Positions 48,308 through 56,762 of a stretch of 64,000 nt of DNA are shown one piece after another. This stretch comes from an uncultured Endozoicomonas sp. (GTDB lineage: Bacteria > Pseudomonadota > Gammaproteobacteria > Pseudomonadales > Endozoicomonadaceae). The translations under genes were made by a program, and so were the position numbers. The notes beneath the pieces are model-generated. The model saw only the letters and a list, made by a program, of their open reading frames with translations. It did no database searches and was not told the origin of the DNA. Every line of letters starts with the position of its first letter. Within the stretch, counting starts at the first letter, position 1. The stretch is taken from contig OODV01000190.1 of assembly GCA_900299555.1 (NCBI GenBank), positions 1 to 64,000 of the forward strand. Direction: 5' to 3'.

Positions 48308-49648
48308 ATGCGCTTTAAACGTAGTACCTCAAATCCATTCTTCCTGAATGAGGATGTGCGTATTGAGGCGCTTTCCCATGATGGCAGGGGGATTGCCCGC
48401 TATCAGGGAAAAACCCTGTTTGTTGATGGCGCATTACCGAATGAAGTAGTCCGGGTTCAGGTTGTTGAAGATAAGCGACGATTCATGAATGCGCGCGTCA
48501 AAGAAATCCTCACTCCTTCATCTGAGCGTCGTGATCCTGAATGCCAGCACTTTCGTCAATGTGGGGGCTGCAGCTTACAATACTGGTCTCATGAGGGACA
48601 ACTCAGTAGCAAACAGCAGATAGTCCTTGATCAGTTACGACGTTTTGCCAATATAAGTCCAGAGTATATTGATGAATCGCTGGTTTCTCCTCCCTATGGA
48701 TACCGTTATCGGTGCCGACTGGCCATACGCTGGCTAAAAGGGAGTATTCAGCTTGGTTTCCGTGAAAAGGCCAATAATACCATTTGTGTTATTGAAGACT
48801 GCCCGGTTCTGGCAGAACCTTTACAGGAAATACCTGAGCTTCTTAAGTCATTTCTGCCAACGCTAAAAAGCCGCGAAGCTGTTTCACATGCAGAGTGTTT
48901 CCTTGCGGAGAATGGCCGAGGGTTACTACTGCGCCATATCAAGCCTTTGATAGAAAGTGATCAGGAACTCTTAAGAGCATTTGCGGCTTCTCATCAGCTC
49001 TTCCTCTATCTGCAGGGAAGTCCTGAGAGGATTGATCCTTTTTATCCGAAAGATGGTCATGAAAAGCTTTATTACTCATTACCGGGCTCAGATTTAAAGT
49101 TGTATTTCAGACCTCAGGATTTTACCCAGGTCAACTGGACGATAAATCAAGCCATGGTTAATCAGGCCATTGAATGGCTTAGTCCAAAACCCACAGATAA
49201 GATATTGGATCTATTTTGTGGCCTTGGTAATTTCTCATTGCCGTTGGCCAGAAAATCAGCGCATGTGACGGGTGTGGAAGGCTTGCAGAGTTCGGTGGCT
49301 CAGGCTTGCAGGAATGCTGAGCTGAATGGTTGTATAAACACGCATTTTTATCAGGCTGATCTGGCCAGTAATTTCAGTTCAGAAATATGGGCTAGAGAGC
49401 GATATGATATTGTTGTCATGGATCCGCCAAGGGCTGGTGCTGATTTTTTGATTGGTCAGTTGGATAATGTACTGCCTGACCGGTTGTTGTATATTTCCTG
49501 TAATCCGGCGACACTGGCAAGAGATGCAGGTACCCTGACATCCTACGGTTTCAAGCTGCACCGCCTATGCGTAATGGACATGTTTCCACAAACAGCACAT
49601 GTGGAGTCCATGGCTCTGTTTATTCGGGCGAAATCCATCAGATCGTAG
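48308..49648 (+). CDS. rlmD: 23S rRNA (uracil-1939-C5) methyltransferase RlmD
   Basis: About 446 residues. The N-terminal TRAM domain (VRIEALSHDGRGIARYQGKTLFVDGALPNE) is followed by the Fe-S cluster cysteines in CQHFRQCGGCSLQYW, the SAM-binding segment ILDLFCGLGNFSLPLA, and YISCNPATLARD with the catalytic cysteine. The ATG at 48308 is chosen because GGAAG lies just before it and the upstream residues do not fit the family. Gene order cysM-rlmD-relA is conserved. Confidence 0.94.
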   Translation: MRFKRSTSNPFFLNEDVRIEALSHDGRGIARYQGKTLFVDGALPNEVVRVQVVEDKRRFMNARVKEILTPSSERRDPECQHFRQCGGCSLQYWSHEGQLSSKQQIVLDQLRRFANISPEYIDESLVSPPYGYRYRCRLAIRWLKGSIQLGFREKANNTICVIEDCPVLAEPLQEIPELLKSFLPTLKSREAVSHAECFLAENGRGLLLRHIKPLIESDQELLRAFAASHQLFLYLQGSPERIDPFYPKDGHEKLYYSLPGSDLKLYFRPQDFTQVNWTINQAMVNQAIEWLSPKPTDKILDLFCGLGNFSLPLARKSAHVTGVEGLQSSVAQACRNAELNGCINTHFYQADLASNFSSEIWARERYDIVVMDPPRAGADFLIGQLDNVLPDRLLYISCNPATLARDAGTLTSYGFKLHRLCVMDMFPQTAHVESMALFIRAKSIRS

Positions 49649-49684
49649 TGAGTTAGTAAGTAGTTTTTCTGGCAACAATATTAA

Positions 49685-49714
49685 ATCCGGAATGCCGGGT
49701 ACGGGATGCCGGAC
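49685..49714. repeat. short G+C-rich repeat before relA
   Basis: TCCGG and CCGGA flank two near-identical copies of GGAATGCCGG / GGGATGCCGG. It lies between rlmD and relA. It looks like a piece of a dispersed intergenic repeat, but copy number cannot be judged here. Confidence 0.35.
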
Positions 49715-49797
49715 AACCAAAACGCCACACCTGAACTTTGAGCATGGGGAAGGTTGATAATGGTGTTATTTATATAGAAAGAGACGGAATGGAATAG

Positions 49798-52047
49798 ATG
49801 GTTAAGGTTAGAGAGGATCAGCCCCAGCACTATGACGGTAGTGTCGATTTGGGTGCCTGGCTGAATCGCCTTCAGGAACGTTATGGTGTCGGTGATACGG
49901 ACAGTCTGAGAGAGGCCTGTGAACTGGCTCGTCAGGCTGAGCTGCTTGCTATGCAGCAAAGTTCAGCTGATGACACTGTCTGGCCAACGGGGAAAGGTTG
50001 TTTTCGAACCGGGCTGGAGATGGCAGAAATCCTGGCCGAGCTGAAACTGGATATGGATACCCTGGTTGCAGCCGTTCTCTACCGAGCCGTCCGTGAAGCT
50101 AAGTTACCTCTTGCTCAAGTAAAGGAAAACTTCGGAAGTGTTGTTGCCGGATTAATCAAGGACGTTCAAGGCATGGCTGCCATAAGTAATATTCAGAATC
50201 CGCGACGACAGGTGTTGGATCATCGGCAGGACCAGCTTGAAAAGGTCCGGAAAATGCTGGTTTCCATCATTGATGATGTTCGTGTAGCTTTGATTAAACT
50301 GGCTGAGCGAACCTGTGCAATTCGAGCAGTTCAGCATGCCAGTAAGGAGAAACGACAGCGGGTTGCCCGGGAAGTTTTTGAGATCTATGCTCCGCTGGCT
50401 CACCGGCTTGGCATTGGTTACATCAAGTGGGAATTGGAAGATCTCTCATTCCGTTATCTGAAACCTCACGACTACAAAAAAATTGCCAAACTGTTGGATG
50501 GTAAGCGGCTTGATCGCCAGAAGTACATAACTGATGTCGTCGATACGATGAAATCCTCATTGTCTGAGGCCAGTATTGAGGGTGATGTTAACGGTCGGGT
50601 AAAGCACATCTACAGTATCTGGCGCAAGATGAGACGGAAAAATGTCGATTTCCGCGATCTCTATGATATTCGTGCTGTCCGCATACTTACCCATGAAGTG
50701 CGTGATTGCTATGCGGCTCTGGGCGTGGTTCATTCCCTGTGGAATCATATTCCCAAAGAGTTTGATGATTACATTGCTACGCCTAAAGAAAATGGCTATC
50801 GCTCTTTGCATACGGCCGTTTTTGGTCCCGAAGGAAAAACCCTCGAAGTTCAGATACGAACCCACGACATGCACGAAGAGGCAGAACTTGGTGTTTGTGC
50901 GCACTGGAAGTATAAGGGGACAGATGTTAATAGCCGCAGTGACAGCTATGAAGAAAAAATCTCATGGTTGCGGCAGGTTATGGAGTGGCATGAAGACCTC
51001 GGTGATCTCGGTGAACTGGGGGGGCAATGGCGAGCAGATGTTGAGCCTGATCGAATTTATGTGTTCACCAAAGATGGTCATGTGGTAGACCTTTCGGTGG
51101 GCTCCAGCCCCATTGATTTTGCTTACAGGATACATTCTGAAGTAGGCAGTCGCTGCCGTGGAGCTAAAGTTGCTGGTCGTATTGTGCCACTGAACCATAA
51201 GCTGAAGACAGGAGATCAGGTTGAGATTCTCACTGCTCCCAATGCCCGTCCGAGTCGGGACTGGCTGAATCCTGATCTCGGCTATGTCACTACCAGCCGC
51301 GCCAGGGCAAAAATTACCAGCTGGTTCAAGAAGCAGGACCGTGACGCCAATATTGCTGATGGGCAGATCCTTCTGGAAATTGAACTCAAACGACAAGCGT
51401 TGAATGGTGTTAATTACAATGAGCTTGCGCTGGCCGTTAATTGTCTTGCTCCAGATGACATGTTTGCCGGCATTGGTGCCGGGGATATAAAGCTTCGTCA
51501 TGTGGTATCACTGGCCCAGAAGCAGGTGGCTCCCGAAGAAGAGAAGTCCTTTGAAATTCGGACCAAGCCTCAACAGGAACGTTTGTCAGACAGTACTATT
51601 AATATTGATGGTGTTGGAAACCTGCTGACTCAGATGGCAGGCTGCTGTCAGCCAGTCCCCGGTGATCCGATTATCGGCTACATTACTGTTGGCCGAGGAG
51701 TGACGATTCATCGTCAAGACTGTAATACAGCGCTTTCTCTTCGTAGTCGTGAACCCGAACGCTTGATTGAAGTGAACTGGGGTACCAGGCCGGACTACAG
51801 TTATCCGGTGGATGTTATGATTACGGCTTATGACCGTCCGGGGTTGTTGAGAGATATTACCGTAGTTCTGGCCAATGATAAGGTTAATGTGCTTTCGATG
51901 CAGACTCGAACCAGTAAGGAAGAGCATTTGGCCAGCATGTTGTTAACTATGGAAGTGTCCAGTCTTGAGAATCTGGGTCGGTTGTTGGCGAAAGTTAGTC
52001 AGTTGCCCAATGTTATAGAAGCGGTCCGTCACCGGAAAATGAGCTGA
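49798..52047 (+). CDS. relA: (p)ppGpp synthetase RelA
   Basis: The 749-residue ribosome-bound stringent-response enzyme is activated by uncharged tRNA. The N-terminal hydrolase-like domain lacks the catalytic HD pair (AAVLYRAVRE), as in other RelA proteins, so it should only synthesise. The synthetase domain has FRDLYDIRAVRI and IATPKENGYRSLHTAV. TGS (YVFTKDGHVVDL), zinc-finger-like (MAGCCQPVPGDPIIGYITVGRG) and ACT domains follow. mazG is just downstream. Confidence 0.95.
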   Translation: MVKVREDQPQHYDGSVDLGAWLNRLQERYGVGDTDSLREACELARQAELLAMQQSSADDTVWPTGKGCFRTGLEMAEILAELKLDMDTLVAAVLYRAVREAKLPLAQVKENFGSVVAGLIKDVQGMAAISNIQNPRRQVLDHRQDQLEKVRKMLVSIIDDVRVALIKLAERTCAIRAVQHASKEKRQRVAREVFEIYAPLAHRLGIGYIKWELEDLSFRYLKPHDYKKIAKLLDGKRLDRQKYITDVVDTMKSSLSEASIEGDVNGRVKHIYSIWRKMRRKNVDFRDLYDIRAVRILTHEVRDCYAALGVVHSLWNHIPKEFDDYIATPKENGYRSLHTAVFGPEGKTLEVQIRTHDMHEEAELGVCAHWKYKGTDVNSRSDSYEEKISWLRQVMEWHEDLGDLGELGGQWRADVEPDRIYVFTKDGHVVDLSVGSSPIDFAYRIHSEVGSRCRGAKVAGRIVPLNHKLKTGDQVEILTAPNARPSRDWLNPDLGYVTTSRARAKITSWFKKQDRDANIADGQILLEIELKRQALNGVNYNELALAVNCLAPDDMFAGIGAGDIKLRHVVSLAQKQVAPEEEKSFEIRTKPQQERLSDSTINIDGVGNLLTQMAGCCQPVPGDPIIGYITVGRGVTIHRQDCNTALSLRSREPERLIEVNWGTRPDYSYPVDVMITAYDRPGLLRDITVVLANDKVNVLSMQTRTSKEEHLASMLLTMEVSSLENLGRLLAKVSQLPNVIEAVRHRKMS

Positions 52048-52058
52048 TTAGTACAATT

Positions 52059-52085
52059 ATTTCCACGCATTGCGTGGGAATGCCT
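52059..52085. repeat. REP-like palindrome between relA and mazG
   Basis: TTCCACGCA and TGCGTGGGAA form a near-perfect hairpin. TTCCCACGC...GCGTGGGAA palindromes are, from memory, a widespread bacterial intergenic repeat of the REP type. It may affect relA mRNA 3' stability. Confidence 0.5.
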
Positions 52086-52122
52086 CCTTTATAGTGGTAT
52101 CGAATGTTTGCAGGAGCCTGGT

Positions 52123-52932
52123 TTGTCCTATTCCATTGATGAGCTTATCACCTTGATGGCCAGGCTTAGAGATAAAGAGCATGGTTGCCCCTGGGATCTT
52201 AAGCAAACTTTCGAGACTATTGCTCCATATACTTTAGAAGAAGCGTGTGAGGTCGCTGAAGCGATTGAGCGACAAGATTATTTGAATCTCAGGGAAGAGT
52301 TGGGAGATCTGTTATTTCAAGTGATTTTCCATGCCCAGATGGCATCGGAAAACGGGCTTTTTAACTTCACAGATATTACCGAAGGATTATTGGCAAAGCT
52401 TTTGCGCCGGCATCCTCATGTATTTCCTGATGGTAGCCTTGAATCATTCTCTTCTCCAGACAAGCTGTCACCCGAGGAGGTCAAGCAGAAATGGCAGGAA
52501 ATAAAGGCAGAGGAAAAAAAGCAGAAGGGACAAAAGCTAACTGAGTCTGCGTTGCCAGATGATCTGCCTGGCACATTACCAACTTTACAGCGTGCAGAGA
52601 AAATTCAGGCTGCAGCGGCAAGAGTGGGTTTTGACTGGCCAGAGGCTGAATCGGTATTTGATAAAATTCAGGAAGAGCTGGCTGAAATCCACGAAGCAAG
52701 AGCAGAAAGTCAGGAGCGAATTTCAGAAGAAGTTGGTGACCTGTTATTTGCCTGTGTCAATCTTGCACGTCACCTCGGGGTTGATGCCGATATGTCCTTG
52801 CGGAAGGCATGCCATAAATTTGATGGGCGCTTTCGCAAAATGGAAGCGCTTGCCGCAACCAATGATCGGGCTTTTGAGCAGTTAACATTAGAAGAAATGG
52901 AAAACTACTGGCAGCAGATAAAGAGAGAATAG
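52123..52932 (+). CDS. mazG: nucleoside triphosphate pyrophosphohydrolase MazG
   Basis: About 269 residues with two MazG domains: LRDKEHGCPWDLKQTFETIAPYTLEEACEVAEAI in the first and EIHEARAESQERISEEVGDLLFACVNLARHLGVD in the second. It hydrolyses (d)NTPs and lowers (p)ppGpp during starvation in E. coli, which fits its place after relA. I choose the TTG at 52123 (MSYSIDELITLM), because AGGAG lies six bases before it; an upstream TTG at 52108 lacks a ribosome site. Confidence 0.93.
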   Translation: MSYSIDELITLMARLRDKEHGCPWDLKQTFETIAPYTLEEACEVAEAIERQDYLNLREELGDLLFQVIFHAQMASENGLFNFTDITEGLLAKLLRRHPHVFPDGSLESFSSPDKLSPEEVKQKWQEIKAEEKKQKGQKLTESALPDDLPGTLPTLQRAEKIQAAAARVGFDWPEAESVFDKIQEELAEIHEARAESQERISEEVGDLLFACVNLARHLGVDADMSLRKACHKFDGRFRKMEALAATNDRAFEQLTLEEMENYWQQIKRE

Positions 52933-53007
52933 TTAGCATTGAATTCATAGGGATAAACCCTTGTGTGCTTACAGTGCTCAGTCTGGCGATGTTAATCAAT
53001 TGATGGG

Positions 53008-53460
53008 TTAGGCTTTAGATTTTTTTGCTAATAGTTTATCAAGATTATTGGCGAAATCCTGGCGGTCACTTTGGCTGATGGCTGAGACTCCACCCGTTTG
53101 AATGCCGCTTGATCTTAGCGTATCCATAAAGTCCCGCATATTCAGTCGTGCCCTGATATTGCTGTCGGTATATAGCTCGCCTCGGGGGTTTAATGCTAAT
53201 GCACCTTTTTCAATAACTTCGGCTGCTAGAGGAATATCAGCGGTAATGACTAAGTCGTCACTGGTGATGCGTTTGACTATTTCATTATCCGCGACATCAA
53301 AACCAGAACTTACCTGCATGAATTTGATGTATTTAGACTTTGCCACTTGTAAAAAATGATTCGCCACAAAAGTTGTTGGTGTTTTCGTACGCTCAGCCGC
53401 CCGGTATAAAATTTCTTTTATTACCAGAGGACAGGCATCAGCATCGACCCATATTTCCAT
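53008..53460 (-). CDS. yaiI: UPF0178 family protein YaiI
   Basis: The 150-residue protein has a PIN/NYN-like fold. Conserved acidic segments are [17 protein letters not shown] at the N-terminus and [30 protein letters not shown]. The family is widespread and uncharacterised; nuclease activity is only suggested by fold. It is a single gene, convergent with mazG. Confidence 0.9.
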   Translation of the reverse strand: MEIWVDADACPLVIKEILYRAAERTKTPTTFVANHFLQVAKSKYIKFMQVSSGFDVADNEIVKRITSDDLVITADIPLAAEVIEKGALALNPRGELYTDSNIRARLNMRDFMDTLRSSGIQTGGVSAISQSDRQDFANNLDKLLAKKSKA

Positions 53461-53512
53461 CGTAAAATTCCAGTACTGATATGAGCAATTATTTTATTCT
53501 CTTAGAGCCTGG

Positions 53513-54135
53513 TTAATCCAGTAACATTTCTGGTGCAAGAATGTTGTGGAAACGCTCATCCATCGCCAGCCTGCTCGCAATGCCGCCATATGAAAAGCCC
53601 ATGATCCCAATTTTTGAGCCATCAGCCTAAGGGCTGCTTTGCAGCAGTTTATAAACTGAATAAGTATCGGTAATGACATCAAACTCGGTGACTGCATTCA
53701 CCTTCATCATATAGTTTGTGTCTTCAGTAACTCCACGGGGTTGGTAATAGTCAACAGCCACAGCCGCTATGCCATTTTCTTTAAGAAGTTTAGCGTACTC
53801 ATGCTCTCTACCCGGAGAAATTCCTCCACTGCCGTGTAGGATAACCATTGCCGGTACAGGCTGATCGTTAGTGGCAATATCAGGTATATAAAGGTGTCCT
53901 ATTCCAGTGGTAGGTCTGGCGTCTTACATGTTGTTTAACAACACATCCAGATCGAATGGTGTAGCACTTTGATAGTAGATGGTGTTGGTTGAGTTTTCAC
54001 CCAGTTGGGCTATGGGCTATAGATAATCAGGAAATGACGGAAAGGTAAGGTCGACCAGAAAGGCTTAAACCACCGTGATCTGTAGTAACCCTGCTGTAGC
54101 AACAACCAGGGCAGGCTGAGTATGGCTTTTTTCAT
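53513..54135 (-). pseudogene. broken dienelactone-hydrolase-like secreted hydrolase
   Basis: From an ATG at 54135 a signal-like start (MKKAILSLPWLLL) leads into shifted frames with several stops. The clearest part reads PVPAMVILHGSGGISPGREHEYAKLLKENGIAAVAVDYYQPRG, an alpha/beta-hydrolase core. An in-frame TAG follows LLQSSP, then KIGIMGFSYGGIASRLAM with the nucleophile elbow (G-F-S-Y-G). The frame stops at 53513, before the acid and histidine region. At least two stops and one frameshift make it non-functional. Confidence 0.75.
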
Positions 54136-54229
54136 GGGAGAGGCTCTTTCTTATTGTTCTAATGAGCGCTCCATTGTCTTTATTGAGAATTGCTCCTTAC
54201 ATCATCCGATCAGACGGCTTTACGAGTGC

Positions 54230-54682
54230 TCAGATGTTTGACTTAATCATCAGTTGTTCATAGTCATAGGTGAGGTCATTCATTTTCTTAAGAATGGATT
54301 CCGTGGTTACTGACACCATGTTGGGAACAAACTGGCCCTGGTCGCTGATTTTAAAGCCGGCATTGGTAAAGTCCCATTGATTTTGTACTTTTGTCAGCTT
54401 CTTATTAATTTCGGCCGAATTTAATGCCGACTGACGCAACGTTTTCAGTGCCCCATCAAACTCAATGATAGCGGTATCTAATCCACTGCTGACAGCTTCG
54501 TCACGAATACCCCATGCGCTGGCAATATAAAGCTTTGCTATTCGTTGACTCAGCATCCGCTGTCGGCCAGCCTTGTTGATGGCTTCAGCATCATTGATCG
54601 TCGCAAGAGCTGGAATAGAGGTTGTGATCAGGCTGAGCATAAAACCCAGGAATATCGATTTCTGGAATAGTTGTTTTAACAT
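54230..54682 (-). CDS. secreted PilJ/NarX-type sensory domain protein
   Basis: The 150-residue protein has a signal peptide (cleavage near residue 28, after PALA). A single four-helix domain follows, typified by INKAGRQRMLSQRIAKLYIA (residues 36-55), the signature of the periplasmic part of PilJ/NarX-like receptors. There is no transmembrane or signalling domain after it, so it is a free periplasmic module. It might bind a small ligand or partner with a receptor elsewhere. It is divergent from rluF. Confidence 0.8.
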   Translation of the reverse strand: MLKQLFQKSIFLGFMLSLITTSIPALATINDAEAINKAGRQRMLSQRIAKLYIASAWGIRDEAVSSGLDTAIIEFDGALKTLRQSALNSAEINKKLTKVQNQWDFTNAGFKISDQGQFVPNMVSVTTESILKKMNDLTYDYEQLMIKSNI

Positions 54683-54739
54683 GTCCGTATCTGTGAATTG
54701 CTATTGATTTGAGAGGCGGATAATACATGAAATTTTCAT

Positions 54740-55447
54740 ATGATTCGCCTGTCAAAATACATTGCTGATGCCGGTGTCTGTTCGAGACGCCAAGCTTCCC
54801 GGCTAATTGAAGCTGGTTTGGTTCAGGTCAATGGTCGACATGCTTTGCATATTGATCGTATAAAAGACGGTGACATGTTAGTGGTCGATGGCCAGGAAGT
54901 TATGACCAATACCGAGAAAGTCTATTTTCTGTATAACAAACCGGTTGGTGTTGACTCAGTCTGTGATTGGGAAGATGGCTCAAGCATTGTTCATCATCTG
55001 CCAAAGGCTGAAAATAACGTCAGGGTTTTTCCGGTAGGCAGGCTTGATAAAGACTCCCATGGATTAATGTTGCTCACTAATCATGGTGAGTTATGCCACA
55101 AGTTGCTGCATCCGGACTTTTATCATGAGAAGGAATACCTGGTTTGTGTCGATCAGCCTTTGTCTGACGATTTTTTGTTATCAATGTCGGCAGGTGTTCG
55201 CTATGGTGGGGTAATTACAAAGCCCTGCCGTATTCAAAAAGTAGCAGACCAATGGTTTCAGATCATTCTGACCCAGGGGCTTAACCGTCAAATCCGCCGG
55301 ATGTGCCGTTCTCTAGGCTATCGTGTTCTTGAACTGCAGCGTATTCGTATGGTGAATTTGCAGTTAGGTAACTTAATGCTCAATAAGCACCGAAAACTGA
55401 CGGATAATGAAGTTTTAGGGCTGTTACGGGATACAGGCCATCAGTAG
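54740..55447 (+). CDS. rluF: 23S rRNA pseudouridine(2604) synthase RluF
   Basis: 235 residues. An S4 RNA-binding domain (RLSKYIADAGVCSRRQASRLIEAG) precedes the RsuA/RluF catalytic domain with FPVGRLDKDSHGLMLLTNHG, where the aspartate is catalytic, and LTQGLNRQIRRMCRSLGY. Sequence around EYLVCVDQPLSDDFLLSMSAGV favours RluF among its paralogues. The basic C-terminal tail of E. coli RluF is absent. Its end overlaps the GNAT gene by 24 bases. Confidence 0.88.
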   Translation: MIRLSKYIADAGVCSRRQASRLIEAGLVQVNGRHALHIDRIKDGDMLVVDGQEVMTNTEKVYFLYNKPVGVDSVCDWEDGSSIVHHLPKAENNVRVFPVGRLDKDSHGLMLLTNHGELCHKLLHPDFYHEKEYLVCVDQPLSDDFLLSMSAGVRYGGVITKPCRIQKVADQWFQIILTQGLNRQIRRMCRSLGYRVLELQRIRMVNLQLGNLMLNKHRKLTDNEVLGLLRDTGHQ

Positions 55448-55861
55448 AAAATCTTTTCCTTGTTGCTGATATCGCTGGTAAGGCTCCAGAATGTCAGCAG
55501 GGATGCTTTCTATTGCCGGCAACATAAATCCTGCTTTTATATAAAAGGTCTCAAGGTGGGGGTAGGGGTAGCACCAGCACGTTTCAGATTTCAGGTCTGA
55601 CAGTGTGGCTGTGAGCAGTAGTGAGCCAATACCCTGCCTTCGAACATGGTTCCCGACCCAGACACTTCTCAATAAATAACCGGCTGACTTCTGGCTGGCT
55701 CTCAGTCCAGCCAAAATATCTCCCTGTTGATCACGGACAACCCAAACCCGTTCATCACCTCTGGCTTTACCTTTATGACCATTTTCCTTAAAAAAACGGT
55801 TCACCAAAGGAAAGGCAATAGGGTTGAGTTCCTCCACTTTGAATAGGGTTGGTCTTGTCAT
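55424..55861 (-). CDS. GNAT family N-acetyltransferase
   Basis: The 145-residue protein shows acetyl-CoA-binding motif A as SVWVGNHVRRQGIGSLLLTATL (near residue 70). The N-terminal part FFKENGHKGKARGDERVWVVRD is typical of a subgroup of small bacterial GNAT proteins. Substrate unknown. It starts five bases after the trmJ stop, so the two are probably one transcript. Confidence 0.85.
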   Translation of the reverse strand: MTRPTLFKVEELNPIAFPLVNRFFKENGHKGKARGDERVWVVRDQQGDILAGLRASQKSAGYLLRSVWVGNHVRRQGIGSLLLTATLSDLKSETCWCYPYPHLETFYIKAGFMLPAIESIPADILEPYQRYQQQGKDFLLMACIP

Positions 55862-55866
55862 AGCAG

Positions 55867-56601
55867 CTACTGTTTTTTTGCCGATTTCTGGACTGCTCCA
55901 AGAATTCCACGCAGCATGTTCAGTTCTTTTGCTTCGGGTCGTGCACGGTTAAAAAAGCGGCGAAGCCTTGTCATAACCAGACCGGGGTGCTGTTTAATAA
56001 TAAAATTGATATCGGTCAGCGTAGATTCGAGATGCTTGTAGAAAAGCTCAAGCTCTTTGTTGAGGGGGTAGGCGTGCTCAGGCTTATCATTTGCGTAACT
56101 GTCTGCCTCTTTGAGAGAGGCCTTGTAGATTTCATAGCACAGGATCTGGATGGCAGAAGCGACATTCAGCACAGGATACTCAGGGTTTGCATCAATGCTG
56201 GTGTGAAAGTGACATTTTTCCAGTTCGCTGTTGGTAAGCCCCATGGTTTCCTGTCCAAAGACCAGCGCAACCGGAGCCTGCTGAGACTCTGATAAGAGTT
56301 GTTCTGCACAGTGTTCAGCATCAAGCATAGGGCGAGAGAACGAGTGTGTTCGAGTTCTGGCGCTGGTACCGATTACTAAAGAACAATCGGCAATGGCTTC
56401 ATCCAGTGTTTCAAACAACCGGGCATTTTCAAGCACGTCGAGGGCGCCAGCGGCCATAGAATCAGCTTCTGGCGCAGGAAAACGCTGGGGACTTACCAGG
56501 CAAAGGTCACTCAGTCCCATGGTTTTCATGGCTCTGGCAGCGGAACCTATGTTACCCGGGTGGAAAGTATTGATAAGGATTATGCGAATATTCTGAAGCA
56601 T
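55867..56601 (-). CDS. trmJ: tRNA (cytidine/uridine-32-2'-O)-methyltransferase TrmJ
   Basis: About 244 residues. This SpoU-family enzyme has a trefoil-knot SAM site: ILINTFHPGNIGSAARAMKTMGL at the start, VALVFGQETMGLTNSELEKC in the middle and PVLNVASAIQILCYEI. It methylates position 32 of certain tRNAs. ATG at 56601 (MLQNIRIIL) matches relatives; an upstream TTG would add three residues. Divergent from cydD. Confidence 0.92.
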   Translation of the reverse strand: MLQNIRIILINTFHPGNIGSAARAMKTMGLSDLCLVSPQRFPAPEADSMAAGALDVLENARLFETLDEAIADCSLVIGTSARTRTHSFSRPMLDAEHCAEQLLSESQQAPVALVFGQETMGLTNSELEKCHFHTSIDANPEYPVLNVASAIQILCYEIYKASLKEADSYANDKPEHAYPLNKELELFYKHLESTLTDINFIIKQHPGLVMTRLRRFFNRARPEAKELNMLRGILGAVQKSAKKQ

Positions 56602-56762
56602 GATGACCAATGATTTCGGATCAGAACCAAAAGCGCGTAATTATAGGGGGTGTCGCTATCTGAAAACCAGCTTGTATGTTCGTGGTGGCTGTACATGGTG
56701 ACGGGCGATCGACTTATGTACAATGCCCTTCTTTGGTATGCAGTCCGGAAAATCGGTAAAGA

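Noticed and set aside
53494..53697. 67-residue ORF near the hydrolase remnant
   Set aside because: It is another frame of the broken dienelactone-hydrolase-like gene; the true frame shows the G-F-S-Y-G elbow.
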